Below, in pieces: positions 53,664-63,272 of a DNA stretch of 64,000 bases. A program made the position numbers and the translations under genes. Positions within the stretch are counted from its first letter, which is position 1; each line of letters begins with the position of its first letter. The stretch covers positions 1 through 64,000 of the forward strand of contig NZ_JADNLK010000002.1 in assembly GCF_015555905.1 (NCBI RefSeq), given 5' to 3'. Under the pieces are notes generated by a model. It saw nothing but the letters and a program-made list of their open reading frames with translations. It searched no databases and was not told the origin of the DNA. The stretch is from Clostridium sp. D43t1_170807_H7 (GTDB taxonomy: Bacteria > Bacillota > Clostridia > Clostridiales > Clostridiaceae).

Positions 53664-54902
53664 TTATAAAATATTCTTTGCAAACTCCATATTATCAAAT
53701 TCTTTTCTCTTAATATAATGTAATGAATCTATTAAATAACTTTTATGATGCTCAATAGTTTTTGAGAATACTTGTATAAAATTAACTATTCTTTCATAGC
53801 TTTCAGCTTTGTTATCTAAGTATAGTCCAACTAAATAAAATCTTATGAAACTAAATCTTATTATAAGCATCATATAACTATCAAAAAATGACATAACTTC
53901 ATTAAACGGGAACATATTATTATAAATAAAATTAACTAAATAATTTTCTAAAATGTAACTATATTTATCAAAATACTTTTCATTATATTCTTCAAAAGCT
54001 TTTATATAAAATCCTGATTTACCTTGTAAATTTTCTTCTTCATCAAAATTATATCCATTTAGCATTTTACTTGTATATTCCTTAAATCTAACACTTTCAA
54101 CATCCTTGTCTACTCTTAATATCTTAAGCATCTTTCTAAATAAATCTATTTGTATAATATGATTCATGTTACTATTTCCTAATAACAGGCTAAGATCATC
54201 ATCTAGATATGATTTAGCAACTAACTCAACGTTATAATTCTCTATAAATTTATTAATATTCTTAATTTCAACTTCTTCAAGCTGCTCTATAAAACATCCC
54301 AATGAATATAGTCTCTCACTTATAGTAAATCTCCTATCTTGAATAATTTTTATACAAAACTCTCTTATTTCTTTAAAATATTTTAAAGGTGTATTTTTTA
54401 CTTCTTTTAAATTTGTATTTATTTGTGCAGATATTATATGTTTTCCTAGCTCTTCTTCTCTATTTAAAAATTTTATTCCTTCTTCTTTTAATAAAATAAG
54501 CCTTGCTGCTTCTGGGCATGCCACATCTAATGACATTTCATAAGTTTCATCTATTTTATTAGTTACTCTTGGAAAGCATGTACAAACATTTGAAAGATAA
54601 TCTTCACCTAGATTTGAATGAATAACACAATAATTTTCTTCATCTAAGAAAGGACATCTTTTCTCTTTTTTTAATTTAACTATTCCATAGTCAATATCTT
54701 CACTACTATATCTTTCGTTATTTTGAATATTTTTTTGAAACATTCTCTTCATTTCTGGATCTTGAACTTTAAAATATCTTTTAAATGTTACTTTATCTAT
54801 ATCTATATTCCATCCAATGCAGCAGCTATCTTCACATTTTCCACCTATGCATTTAAAGTTTTCAAAATATACTGGATATCTTTTGTTAATCTTTTTAGCC
54901 AT
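53664..54902 (-). CDS. FliB-type lysine-N-methylase family protein
   Basis: 412 residues after AGAGGAAG. Cysteine motifs of the flagellin lysine-N-methylase family: CIGGKCEDSCCIGW (17-30), CPFLDEENYC, CTCFPR and CPEAARLIL. These cysteines are thought to hold an Fe-S cluster in FliB. The rest is helical and poorly conserved. In flagellated bacteria FliB methylates flagellin lysines; no flagellin or flagellar gene is in this window, and many clostridia without flagella carry such proteins, so the target here is unknown. Confidence 0.8.
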   Translation of the reverse strand: MAKKINKRYPVYFENFKCIGGKCEDSCCIGWNIDIDKVTFKRYFKVQDPEMKRMFQKNIQNNERYSSEDIDYGIVKLKKEKRCPFLDEENYCVIHSNLGEDYLSNVCTCFPRVTNKIDETYEMSLDVACPEAARLILLKEEGIKFLNREEELGKHIISAQINTNLKEVKNTPLKYFKEIREFCIKIIQDRRFTISERLYSLGCFIEQLEEVEIKNINKFIENYNVELVAKSYLDDDLSLLLGNSNMNHIIQIDLFRKMLKILRVDKDVESVRFKEYTSKMLNGYNFDEEENLQGKSGFYIKAFEEYNEKYFDKYSYILENYLVNFIYNNMFPFNEVMSFFDSYMMLIIRFSFIRFYLVGLYLDNKAESYERIVNFIQVFSKTIEHHKSYLIDSLHYIKRKEFDNMEFAKNIL

Positions 54903-55014
54903 TGTTTACTTCCTCTAATTATACTGATATTTAAATTAAATTATATCATATATAAAATATTATTTAATATTGTTAACACAACACTTATCTTCTAATTAAA
55001 TTAATATAAACTTA

Positions 55015-56271
55015 TTAATTTTTAGGTAATAATAATGTAAATTCACTTCCTTGTCCTTCTACAGACTTAACCATAATACTTCCACCTTGGTCTTCTAAGA
55101 TCTTTCTAGTTAAATACAATCCTACTCCACTACCCTCAATATGGTCTTGCTCTACATTTTTACACCTGTAAAATCTTTTAAATATATTATTAAACTCTTT
55201 TTTATTTATTCCTCTTCCATTATCTTTTATAAGTATCTTAATATAATTTAAGCTTTCTTCAATATCTAAATATATTTTTCCACCTTCATTAGTATATTTT
55301 ATTCCATTTTCTAAAACATTAAAAATAGCTTCTTCAGTCCACTTAGTATCGTGTTTAACTACTATATCTTCTTTTATTTCTCCTAATTTAATATTTATTT
55401 TTTTATTATTAGCCTTAATATAAGCACTATTATAGGCTCTTATAATAGTATTAGTTAAGTTATTATATTCAGGCTTTAACCTTATCATTGCAACTTCTAA
55501 TCTAGATATATTAACTAATGAGTCTATTAGAGAGTGTAACTTATTTATATTTTTATTGCTCATCTCGAAAAATTCTTTTTTCTCCTCTAAAGTTAATTCA
55601 TCCTCCTCTAATATAGAATTACACATACTTATTGATGCTAATGGAGTTTTTAATTGATGTGATATATCTGTTACTAAAGCCTTCGAACTTTCTTTTTCCT
55701 CTTCTAACTTGGCATAGTTAAAACTTATATTTCTTCCTAATTGACCTAGTTGTGAACTAATTACACTTACAATTCCTTCATCATTAAATTCATCTTTATA
55801 ATCAAGATTACCACTTATAAAATTATCTAATATATTTGATATTCTTCCTAAGTAACCAAATATGTATTTAATAAAAAATATCATAATAGAAGCAATTATT
55901 ACTACAATAATAGCTACTGTAATTATGTTGTTAATCATATATGAATTTTTATATGATATAAAAGTAGGATCCTCACTCATTTTAACCTTCAAATTATACC
56001 CATATTTATTTAATATCTCTTCACCTGTTTTCTCTGAATCATTACTACTGTCATTAAATAATAATGCATTTACTATGTTAGACTCTTCATCTGGATATTC
56101 CTTAACTAAATTTCCTACTACTCTTTGGAAAGATTTTATTTGAGTATTATGAATAAGATTAAATTGTTTATACTGAAAATTTAAAAATCCACCTATTAAA
56201 AATAAAGTTATTATAAACATTACTATATATACTCTTTTTATTTTTGGTTCAAATATAACTTTATTCATCAT
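55015..56271 (-). CDS. membrane sensor histidine kinase (second module)
   Basis: 418 residues. Membrane segments at about 14-31 and 113-135 enclose an outer loop of about 80 residues. HisKA motif DISHQLKTP with His205, then an N box (NVLENGIKYTNEGG) and G boxes (DNGRGI, GSGVGLYL). It overlaps the regulator gene by 4 bases (ATGA). Close in type to the kinase at 279-1349, but with a larger sensor loop. Confidence 0.9.
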   Translation of the reverse strand: MMNKVIFEPKIKRVYIVMFIITLFLIGGFLNFQYKQFNLIHNTQIKSFQRVVGNLVKEYPDEESNIVNALLFNDSSNDSEKTGEEILNKYGYNLKVKMSEDPTFISYKNSYMINNIITVAIIVVIIASIMIFFIKYIFGYLGRISNILDNFISGNLDYKDEFNDEGIVSVISSQLGQLGRNISFNYAKLEEEKESSKALVTDISHQLKTPLASISMCNSILEEDELTLEEKKEFFEMSNKNINKLHSLIDSLVNISRLEVAMIRLKPEYNNLTNTIIRAYNSAYIKANNKKINIKLGEIKEDIVVKHDTKWTEEAIFNVLENGIKYTNEGGKIYLDIEESLNYIKILIKDNGRGINKKEFNNIFKRFYRCKNVEQDHIEGSGVGLYLTRKILEDQGGSIMVKSVEGQGSEFTLLLPKN

Positions 56272-56963
56272 ATCTTATTGCACTCCTCATTCCACCTATA
56301 ACCTACTCCCCTTATATTCTTAATAAACATAGGATCTGATGGAATAGGTTCTATTTTTTCCCTTAACCTTCTTATGTTAACTGCAACAGTATTTTCATCT
56401 ACAAATATTCCATCCTTATCCCATAATGATTCTAACAATTGCTCTTTAGTAACAACTTGTAATGGATTATTTATAAGACAATTTAATAGCTTGTACTCAT
56501 TTTTGCTTAAAATAATTTCTTCCTCATTATTAATTAACTTCATTTCATCAGCATAAAACTTTAAGTGCTTACATTGAATACCTCTTTTATTAGTAGTTTC
56601 ATTTGATACTCTTCTCATTAAAGCATTTACTTTTGATATTAAAACCATAAGACTAAAAGGCTTAGTTATATAGTCATCAGCTCCTAAGTCATATCCTGTA
56701 ACCATATCAACTTCTTGATCTAAAGCTGTTAAAAATATTAAAAGTACATTGCTTTTCTTTCTTATTTCTTGACAAAGTTCAAATCCATCCCCCTCTTCTA
56801 ACCCTACATCACTTATAACTAAATCTATTTTATTATTATTAAATATTTCTAAAGCCTCACTAACTTTAGCTGCTGTAAAAACTTCATATCCTTCTTTTTT
56901 TAGCCTGAAACTAACCCCTCTACTTAAAGATAAATCATCTTCAACCAATAGTATCTTTTGCAT
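56268..56963 (-). CDS. OmpR-family response regulator (second module)
   Basis: 231 residues. Receiver with EDD (8-10) and Asp52 in VISDVGLEEGDG; winged helix ending IRGVGYRWN. Paired with the kinase that overlaps its end. It follows an ABC permease gene across a hairpin, in the same arrangement as the module at the left end. Confidence 0.92.
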   Translation of the reverse strand: MQKILLVEDDLSLSRGVSFRLKKEGYEVFTAAKVSEALEIFNNNKIDLVISDVGLEEGDGFELCQEIRKKSNVLLIFLTALDQEVDMVTGYDLGADDYITKPFSLMVLISKVNALMRRVSNETTNKRGIQCKHLKFYADEMKLINNEEEIILSKNEYKLLNCLINNPLQVVTKEQLLESLWDKDGIFVDENTVAVNIRRLREKIEPIPSDPMFIKNIRGVGYRWNEECNKI

Positions 56964-57012
56964 ATAATACTCTCCCCTTTATAAAACATTTATTCTAAAT
57001 TATACCATAAAA

Positions 57013-57047
57013 AAAAAGAAGGTGTTTAAATAAATACCTTCTTTTTA
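57013..57047 (-). terminator. hairpin between second ABC permease and regulator
   Basis: AAAAAGAAGGTGTTT / AAATACCTTCTTTTT (one mismatch) with flanking A- and T-runs; a good intrinsic terminator, possibly partial, separating the transporter from its two-component genes. Confidence 0.7.
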
Positions 57048-57053
57048 AAACTA

Positions 57054-59435
57054 CTATTCACTATATCTTACTCTATCTACTAATGATTCTTTTCTAAAAT
57101 TGCTAGCTATTAAATAAGTTATTAAAATTTGAGCAACCGTAACTGCTGCTACCATTATTATAGTTTGTACTAATGGATAATGATATGTTGCATATGATGC
57201 CCCTGAATTTTTAAATATTAGAAATGCAATATACCCAATAACATTTCCTAAAGTTAATATTATTCCTAAAGAACCAAATGTATAAAATAATCCTTCCATT
57301 TGTAGCATTTTTACTAATTGACTATCTGAAAGTCCTATAGCTTGTAACATTCCAAGCTCCTTCTTTCTTGTAATTATACTAGTTACCATTGTATTTATAA
57401 GATTTACAAATCCTATAACCCCTAATATTATTACTAACGAATACCCCAAAGTTTTTGTTACACCTAATACCATTTCATTTAGTTTTATACTTTCTTCTAA
57501 TGAACTCATAATTATAAATCCATTGCTCTTTGTTATTTCTTCTAAATAACTTTCTACTTCATCTAATTTATTACTTGAAACTTTAATCCCAACCATTGAA
57601 GTTATGTCTGTTTTTATTAAATCTTTTCCAACAGAATACGGAATTAAGAAATCCTCTCCTGAAAGGTCTGAAATTGCAACAATTTCAAACTCCTTATTTA
57701 TCTCTTCAGTTCCATCCTTTATAGTTATATTAATTTTATTTCCAACCTTAATCCCCATTTCAGCTGCATATCCTGGATTAGTATAAATTAAACCTTTACC
57801 ACAATTTAAAATTTCATTATTAACTTCACCATCAATTAAGTTTTCTTCTATTTTTTTAATATAATCCTCATCATATGAACCAATGGTAGTATATTGTTTT
57901 TCACCTAAAGCCATATATGATCCTTGAATAGTTTCTTCTGTTGTTATTTCTTTAACTCCATCTAATTCTAATAACTCTTTTCTTAATTTTTCTCCTAAAG
58001 GATTATCTACTTGTAATTCTGCTAATGTCATTTCTGAATCATCACTTAATTCAAAATTTGTTAAGTTTAATGTAAAATCCTCATCTCCATGTTGCGTTGC
58101 CATTGCTCTTGCATCCATACTAGCCATTATTGTAGACATTGTTATATATAATATTCCACTTAAAGAAAGTGATATTAATGTAATTGCTGTTTTCTTTTTA
58201 TTTCTTGCAATATTAGCAAATGTTAATCTTTTTAAAGTAACCTCTTCATATCCCTCTCTATTGTTTTTACCATTATTCTCTCCATTATATCTCATTGCCT
58301 CAACTGGTGAAACTTTTGATGCTATTTTCATAGGCTTTATTAATGATAAAAATACTGTTAAGTAACATAAAATAAATACTGCTATTATAACTGGTAAATT
58401 AAGTCCACCTACACCATACTTACTAAATCCAATAAGTTTAACTATAATAAAATCACTTATTAAATAGCCAATTAATATTCCAACTGGAATTGATATAGTT
58501 GCTAATACTAAACCTTCTCTTAGTATAAGATTCTTTATTTGTCTTTTAGTAGCTCCAATAGCTCTAAGTTTTCCATACTCTTGTACTTTATTTATTACTG
58601 ACACATAAAAAATACTGTAAATAACTAATATACTTGAAAGTATAACTATTAATGCAATTACAATTCCCCCAACTATAATTTCTGGTTCTGGATTCATAGC
58701 TTCTATATAATCATCATTCATTCTTACATCATATTCTTGTATTCCAATATCTGCTGCAACTTGTTTAACCTTATCTTTTATTTCAGTTGCAGATAACTTA
58801 CCATCACCAACTACTCTTATATAAGTACTAAAAGTTATATCATCTGAATACTCCATATTTTTTAAAAACTCTTCTGAAATTATTGAAGTATAATTTTTAT
58901 TTGCTTTATTAAATTCTGAAGTTTCAATTATACCACTTAATATAAAATCGTAACTTTTAGCTTCTTCATCTTTCCTTGATTCATATTTAAGTGTTAATTT
59001 TTCTCCAACCTTTGCCTCAATACCTATAGCTTTTAAAAATCCATCTTGAACTGCTATTTCATTTTCCTTTATAGGCATTTTACCTTCTATAAATTTTACA
59101 TTTCCCATTTCTGCACTATCTTCATCTGTATAAATAATTGATAAAGTATTTTCATTTTCTTCTGCTACGCCTACTGTTCTAAGAACTCCGAACTTTTCTA
59201 TATCTATATTATTTTTTATTATATCTAACTCTTTTATAGTTATATTTTTATATGTTGAATGATATGAACCTGCTCTTTCAATAGTTATTTCTTTATTAGC
59301 TTTTACCCAATTTAAACAAGTTAACCCTACAGAAGTTAAAAGAATTGTTGTTAGCATTATTGTAAAAGCTATTAAAATACTTTTTGACTTATTATTTTTT
59401 AAATTACCCTTTGCTAAGCTTGATAATGTACTCAT
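57054..59435 (-). CDS. ABC exporter permease, duplicated FtsX type (second module)
   Basis: 793 residues. Membrane segment about 20-44, outer domain about 45-255, three segments (about 258-370), a further one near 420, a second outer domain, and three closing segments (about 670-780). Same family as the 862-residue permease at 2112-4700. It starts in TAATG overlapping the ATPase stop by one base, so translation is coupled. The substrate is unknown. Confidence 0.88.
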   Translation of the reverse strand: MSTLSSLAKGNLKNNKSKSILIAFTIMLTTILLTSVGLTCLNWVKANKEITIERAGSYHSTYKNITIKELDIIKNNIDIEKFGVLRTVGVAEENENTLSIIYTDEDSAEMGNVKFIEGKMPIKENEIAVQDGFLKAIGIEAKVGEKLTLKYESRKDEEAKSYDFILSGIIETSEFNKANKNYTSIISEEFLKNMEYSDDITFSTYIRVVGDGKLSATEIKDKVKQVAADIGIQEYDVRMNDDYIEAMNPEPEIIVGGIVIALIVILSSILVIYSIFYVSVINKVQEYGKLRAIGATKRQIKNLILREGLVLATISIPVGILIGYLISDFIIVKLIGFSKYGVGGLNLPVIIAVFILCYLTVFLSLIKPMKIASKVSPVEAMRYNGENNGKNNREGYEEVTLKRLTFANIARNKKKTAITLISLSLSGILYITMSTIMASMDARAMATQHGDEDFTLNLTNFELSDDSEMTLAELQVDNPLGEKLRKELLELDGVKEITTEETIQGSYMALGEKQYTTIGSYDEDYIKKIEENLIDGEVNNEILNCGKGLIYTNPGYAAEMGIKVGNKINITIKDGTEEINKEFEIVAISDLSGEDFLIPYSVGKDLIKTDITSMVGIKVSSNKLDEVESYLEEITKSNGFIIMSSLEESIKLNEMVLGVTKTLGYSLVIILGVIGFVNLINTMVTSIITRKKELGMLQAIGLSDSQLVKMLQMEGLFYTFGSLGIILTLGNVIGYIAFLIFKNSGASYATYHYPLVQTIIMVAAVTVAQILITYLIASNFRKESLVDRVRYSE

Positions 59436-60103
59436 TAGCTCACCACCTTACCATCTTCAATATTTATAACTCTATCTGCCATTTGAGCTATTCCTTCATC
59501 ATGAGTGATCATTACAATTGTTTGATTATACTTTTTAGCACTCATTTTTAATAAAGTTAATACTTCTTCTTCAGTTTTAGAATCTAAATTACCTGTTGGC
59601 TCATCTGCTAATATTATTGCTGGTTTAGATGCTATTGCTCTTGCAATTGCTACTCTTTGTTGTTGTCCACCTGATAATGTATTAGGCATGCTTTTTTTCT
59701 TATTATCTAAACCTAAAGTCTTTAATATATCATTTGTAAATTCAACATCAACTTTTCTTCCATCTAGTCCTATTGGTAATACTATATTTTCCCAAACATT
59801 AACTGAAGGTATTAAATTATAGTATTGAAATATAAACCCTATTTTTCTTCTTCTAAATACAGCAAGCTGCTCTTCTTTCATATTTGAAATATCATTGTTA
59901 TCTATTAAAACTTTACCTGAAGTTGGCCTATCTAAAGCTCCAAGCATATGAAGTAATGTACTTTTTCCTGAACCTGATTTACCTACTATTGCAACAAATT
60001 CTCCCTCTTTTATTTTTATATTTGTATTATCAATTGCTTTAACTAAGCTCTCACCTTTTCCATAATGCTTATTTAAATTTATTGTTTCTAATATATTTTT
60101 CAT
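59435..60103 (-). CDS. ABC transporter ATPase, LolD/MacB type (second module)
   Basis: 222 residues. GKSGSGKST Walker A at about 40-48, LSGGQQQRVAIARA signature, ADEPTGNLDS after Walker B, MITHD H-loop. Very like the ATPase at 4707-5381 (for example FIFQYYNLIP against FVFQSYNLVP), which suggests the two modules arose by duplication. It partners the overlapping permease. Confidence 0.92.
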   Translation of the reverse strand: MKNILETINLNKHYGKGESLVKAIDNTNIKIKEGEFVAIVGKSGSGKSTLLHMLGALDRPTSGKVLIDNNDISNMKEEQLAVFRRRKIGFIFQYYNLIPSVNVWENIVLPIGLDGRKVDVEFTNDILKTLGLDNKKKSMPNTLSGGQQQRVAIARAIASKPAIILADEPTGNLDSKTEEEVLTLLKMSAKKYNQTIVMITHDEGIAQMADRVINIEDGKVVS

Positions 60104-60212
60104 TTATAAAACCTCCGTAAATTTCTCCTAATTTCTAATCTATAATTAAAGTATAAAGCTTATCTCTTTCAATAATCTTTCAATAAAACTTACAGTTTTG
60201 TAAGTCTTTAAA

Positions 60213-60265
60213 AAAACTGTCTGCAGAGTTAATCTACTATATAGATTAGCCTTGCAGACAGTTTT
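60213..60265 (-). terminator. terminator after the third-module kinase
   Basis: AAAACTGTCTGCA / TGCAGACAGTTTT with an inner TTAATCTA/TAGATTAG arm and TTTATTTT; strong. About 80 bases past the stop at 60346. Confidence 0.8.
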
Positions 60266-60345
60266 ATTTTAATTATATATACCTTAATTCAGAAAAACTT
60301 TTATTTATTAATTAATTCCAATATTTAGCTGCACCTCGGAGGCGC

Positions 60346-61716
60346 TTACATTATTTGGTTGTTCCTTATTTTTACATGTACTGTAGTTCCTTTATCTTTT
60401 CCACTAACAATTTCAATATTTCCATTATGCATTTCAACAATATATTTAGCTATTGATAATCCTAATCCTGATCCTGGTATGTTTTGATTTCTATGTTTTT
60501 CACTTCTATAAAACTTACTAAATACTAATTTTAGCTCATCTTGTGCAATTCCTATACCATTATCTCTACATATAATTTCTAATCCATCACTAATTTTACT
60601 AAAGCTAATACTGATCACTCCATCATTATCAGTATACTTTATAGAATTACTAACTATATTATTAATAACTTGTGTAATTTTTTCTTCATCTAAGTTAATT
60701 AATAAGTTAGGTATATCACCATTTACTTCAAATCTTCTTCCACTAGAAGCTACATCCATGGAAACCTCTTCTAATAATTCTTCAAAAAACTCTTTAGAAT
60801 AAACCTCTTTTTTATTAATTGTCATTTGATTTATTTCTGCTTTAGAAAGCTCTAATATATCATCCAAAAGCTTATTTAATACTCTAGATTTTTTTAATAT
60901 TATTCCTATATATCTCTTTATATCCTTTTCTTCTTTAACTACTCCATCTATTATCCCTTCACAATATCCTGAGATATTTGCAATTGGTGTCTTTAAATCA
61001 TGAGATATACAGGCTAAAAGTTCTTTTTCTGCCCTTTTAATATTTTCCTCTTTTTCTCTGGCAACTACTAATGAATCTCTCATTGCTTCAAAGTCATGAG
61101 AAAATTCTCCTATTTCACCATGATAATCATAGTTAACATATTCTAAATAATTTCCCTTTAAAATTTCCCTAGCAGATTTATGCATTTGCTTTATTGGATT
61201 TAATACATCTTTGCTAATGATACTATATATCTTATAAAGTATAAAAATAATTGTACCCAAAATACCAAATGATATAAATCCATAAATTGACTTATAATTA
61301 ATATCATTTCTAATTGCTAATATATCTTCTTTAGGTATTGTAAATATAACTATATTTTCAATTTTTCCATCTATTATTAAGGATGTAGAATACCTAATTT
61401 CATTACTATCCTTTATTTCATACCAACTATCAAAGGAAAGGCTATTTAAAGAAATCTCTTTTTCTTTAATATTTTCTGTTGATTTAATTACTTTTCCATC
61501 AAGTGAAATAATAGTATATTTATATAGCTCATTATTATCTTCATGACCATTTAAAATATTATTTAGTTGATTTGAAACTAATATTCTACAACTTTTGTTA
61601 ATATCATTAAAATAATCTTCTATGTATAAGAACTTTAAGCTAATACATAAAACTACTATTAAAAATATAAGTATTGCTAAAAACTTTATTAATTTGTTTC
61701 TTATATAATTATTCAT
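60346..61716 (-). CDS. sensor histidine kinase with HAMP domain (third module)
   Basis: 456 residues. Membrane segments at about 10-30 and 144-166 flank an outer sensor domain of about 110 residues. A HAMP linker (about 167-220) precedes HisKA with CISHDLKTP (His239). The ATPase domain includes NNIVSNSIKYTDNDG, DNGIGI and GSGLGLSI. Longer and differently built than the other two kinases: it has its own outer sensor and HAMP. Overlaps the regulator gene by 8 bases. Confidence 0.92.
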   Translation of the reverse strand: MNNYIRNKLIKFLAILIFLIVVLCISLKFLYIEDYFNDINKSCRILVSNQLNNILNGHEDNNELYKYTIISLDGKVIKSTENIKEKEISLNSLSFDSWYEIKDSNEIRYSTSLIIDGKIENIVIFTIPKEDILAIRNDINYKSIYGFISFGILGTIIFILYKIYSIISKDVLNPIKQMHKSAREILKGNYLEYVNYDYHGEIGEFSHDFEAMRDSLVVAREKEENIKRAEKELLACISHDLKTPIANISGYCEGIIDGVVKEEKDIKRYIGIILKKSRVLNKLLDDILELSKAEINQMTINKKEVYSKEFFEELLEEVSMDVASSGRRFEVNGDIPNLLINLDEEKITQVINNIVSNSIKYTDNDGVISISFSKISDGLEIICRDNGIGIAQDELKLVFSKFYRSEKHRNQNIPGSGLGLSIAKYIVEMHNGNIEIVSGKDKGTTVHVKIRNNQIM

Positions 61717-62404
61717 TGCAATACTCCCACTTGTAACCTACACCCCATACAGTTTTAATGGAGTTCTTACCAATATCTCCAAGCTTTGAGCGTAATCTCT
61801 TTACATATACTGCAATTGTGTTTTCATCCATAAACTCACTACATCCCCAAATTCCATCATATAGTTGTTCCTTAGTAAATACTTGTCCTGAATGTTTACA
61901 AAAATAATCTAAGATTTGAAACTCTTTTGTAGTTAAATCAACTTCTTTATTATTCAGCGTAACCTTGTAACTTTTTGAGTATATTTTCAAATTACCATAA
62001 TCTATAATATCTTCCTCTATTATCTTATTTTCAACTAAACTAGCCCTTCTTATCTGAGCTTTTATCCTTGCTAATAATTCCATTGGTGAAAATGGCTTAG
62101 TTATATAATCATCAGCTCCTACTCCTAATGATAATATCTTGTCCATTTCTCCTGATTTTGCAGATAACATAATTATTGGAACATTTGAACTTTCTCTTAT
62201 CTTCCTACAAACTGTTATTCCATCTAATTCTGGTAACATTATATCTAATACAACTAATTCAACTTTTTCACTAGTTGCTATATTAAGACCTTTAGCTCCA
62301 TTTTCTGCAATTACTCCTGTATAACCTTCAATTCTTAAATAATCAGTAATAAGATTTGCTAAATCATTATCATCTTCAACTATTAATATTTTTCCCTTTT
62401 CCAT
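61709..62404 (-). CDS. OmpR-family response regulator (third module)
   Basis: 231 residues. Receiver with EDD (10-12) and Asp54 in VVLDIMLPELDG; winged helix ending VWGVGYKWEY. Pairs with the overlapping kinase. It follows an ABC ATPase gene in the same direction with a hairpin between. Confidence 0.92.
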   Translation of the reverse strand: MEKGKILIVEDDNDLANLITDYLRIEGYTGVIAENGAKGLNIATSEKVELVVLDIMLPELDGITVCRKIRESSNVPIIMLSAKSGEMDKILSLGVGADDYITKPFSPMELLARIKAQIRRASLVENKIIEEDIIDYGNLKIYSKSYKVTLNNKEVDLTTKEFQILDYFCKHSGQVFTKEQLYDGIWGCSEFMDENTIAVYVKRLRSKLGDIGKNSIKTVWGVGYKWEYCNE

Positions 62405-62430
62405 TCTCTAATTCCCCTAAATAAATTTTA

Positions 62431-62458
62431 AGCTCAGCAAAATTATATTTACTGAGCT
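62431..62458 (-). terminator. hairpin between third ABC genes and regulator
   Basis: AGCTCAG / CTGAGCT with a 14-nt AT-rich loop, about 45 bases past the ATPase stop. Moderately strong; terminator or processing site. Confidence 0.5.
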
Positions 62459-62500
62459 ATTAATTACATTTTAACTTTTATAACATAAAATTACAATATT

Positions 62501-63259
62501 CTACCAAGACTTTTCTTCTAAAAATTCTTGAACCCTTTCTCTTCTTTCTCTAGCATTTTCTTCAGTATACTTTCCTAAATTTAATTCCCCATCAATTCTA
62601 CCATCTTTAATATAAAGAATTCTATTTGCTCTTAAAGCTGTTTTAATATCATGAGTTACCATTACTATAGATTGACCTTTATCATTAATTTCACTTAGCA
62701 TATCTAACACTACTTTTCCTGTAGATGAATTTAACGCACCTGTTGGCTCATCTCCAAATATTACTTTAGGATTATTTATAATAGATCTTGCAATTGCAAC
62801 TCTTTGTTGCATTCCTCCTGAAACTTCTGATGGATACTTATCTTTATGCTCATATAATTCTAAATCCTTTAATAATTTATTTGCTCTTTCTATAATATCT
62901 TTTTTATTTTTTCTATTATAAATTGCTGCATAAGTTACATTTTCAAAAATAGTTAGATCTGGTAGTAAATTTATTCCCTGAAATATGAAACTTATATCTT
63001 TATTTCTTATTTCTGCTGCCTTTTCTTCATTTATTTTTGAAATATCTCTTCCAAGTAATTCAACTCTGCCTGATGTAGGATTATCCATAGTGCTTAAAGA
63101 ATATAGTAATGTTGACTTTCCTGAACCTGAACTTCCCATAATTACTGTAAAGTCACCTTTGTATATCTCCATATTTAAATTTTTTAATACATTATTTCCA
63201 TTTTTCCCTATAATAAAAGATTTACATAAATCCTCTGTTTTTATTATTACATCTCTCAT
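62501..63259 (-). CDS. ABC transporter ATPase (third module)
   Basis: 252 residues. Walker A GSSGSGKST (about 41-49), signature VSGGMQQRVAIARS, GDEPTGALNSSTG after Walker B, VTHD H-loop. The GALNS replaces the GNLDS of the other two ATPases, putting it in the BceA/SalX-like branch. Downstream of the FtsX-type permease by 13 bases; it powers that permease. Confidence 0.92.
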   Translation of the reverse strand: MRDVIIKTEDLCKSFIIGKNGNNVLKNLNMEIYKGDFTVIMGSSGSGKSTLLYSLSTMDNPTSGRVELLGRDISKINEEKAAEIRNKDISFIFQGINLLPDLTIFENVTYAAIYNRKNKKDIIERANKLLKDLELYEHKDKYPSEVSGGMQQRVAIARSIINNPKVIFGDEPTGALNSSTGKVVLDMLSEINDKGQSIVMVTHDIKTALRANRILYIKDGRIDGELNLGKYTEENARERRERVQEFLEEKSW

Positions 63260-63272
63260 AATTAATTCTCTC

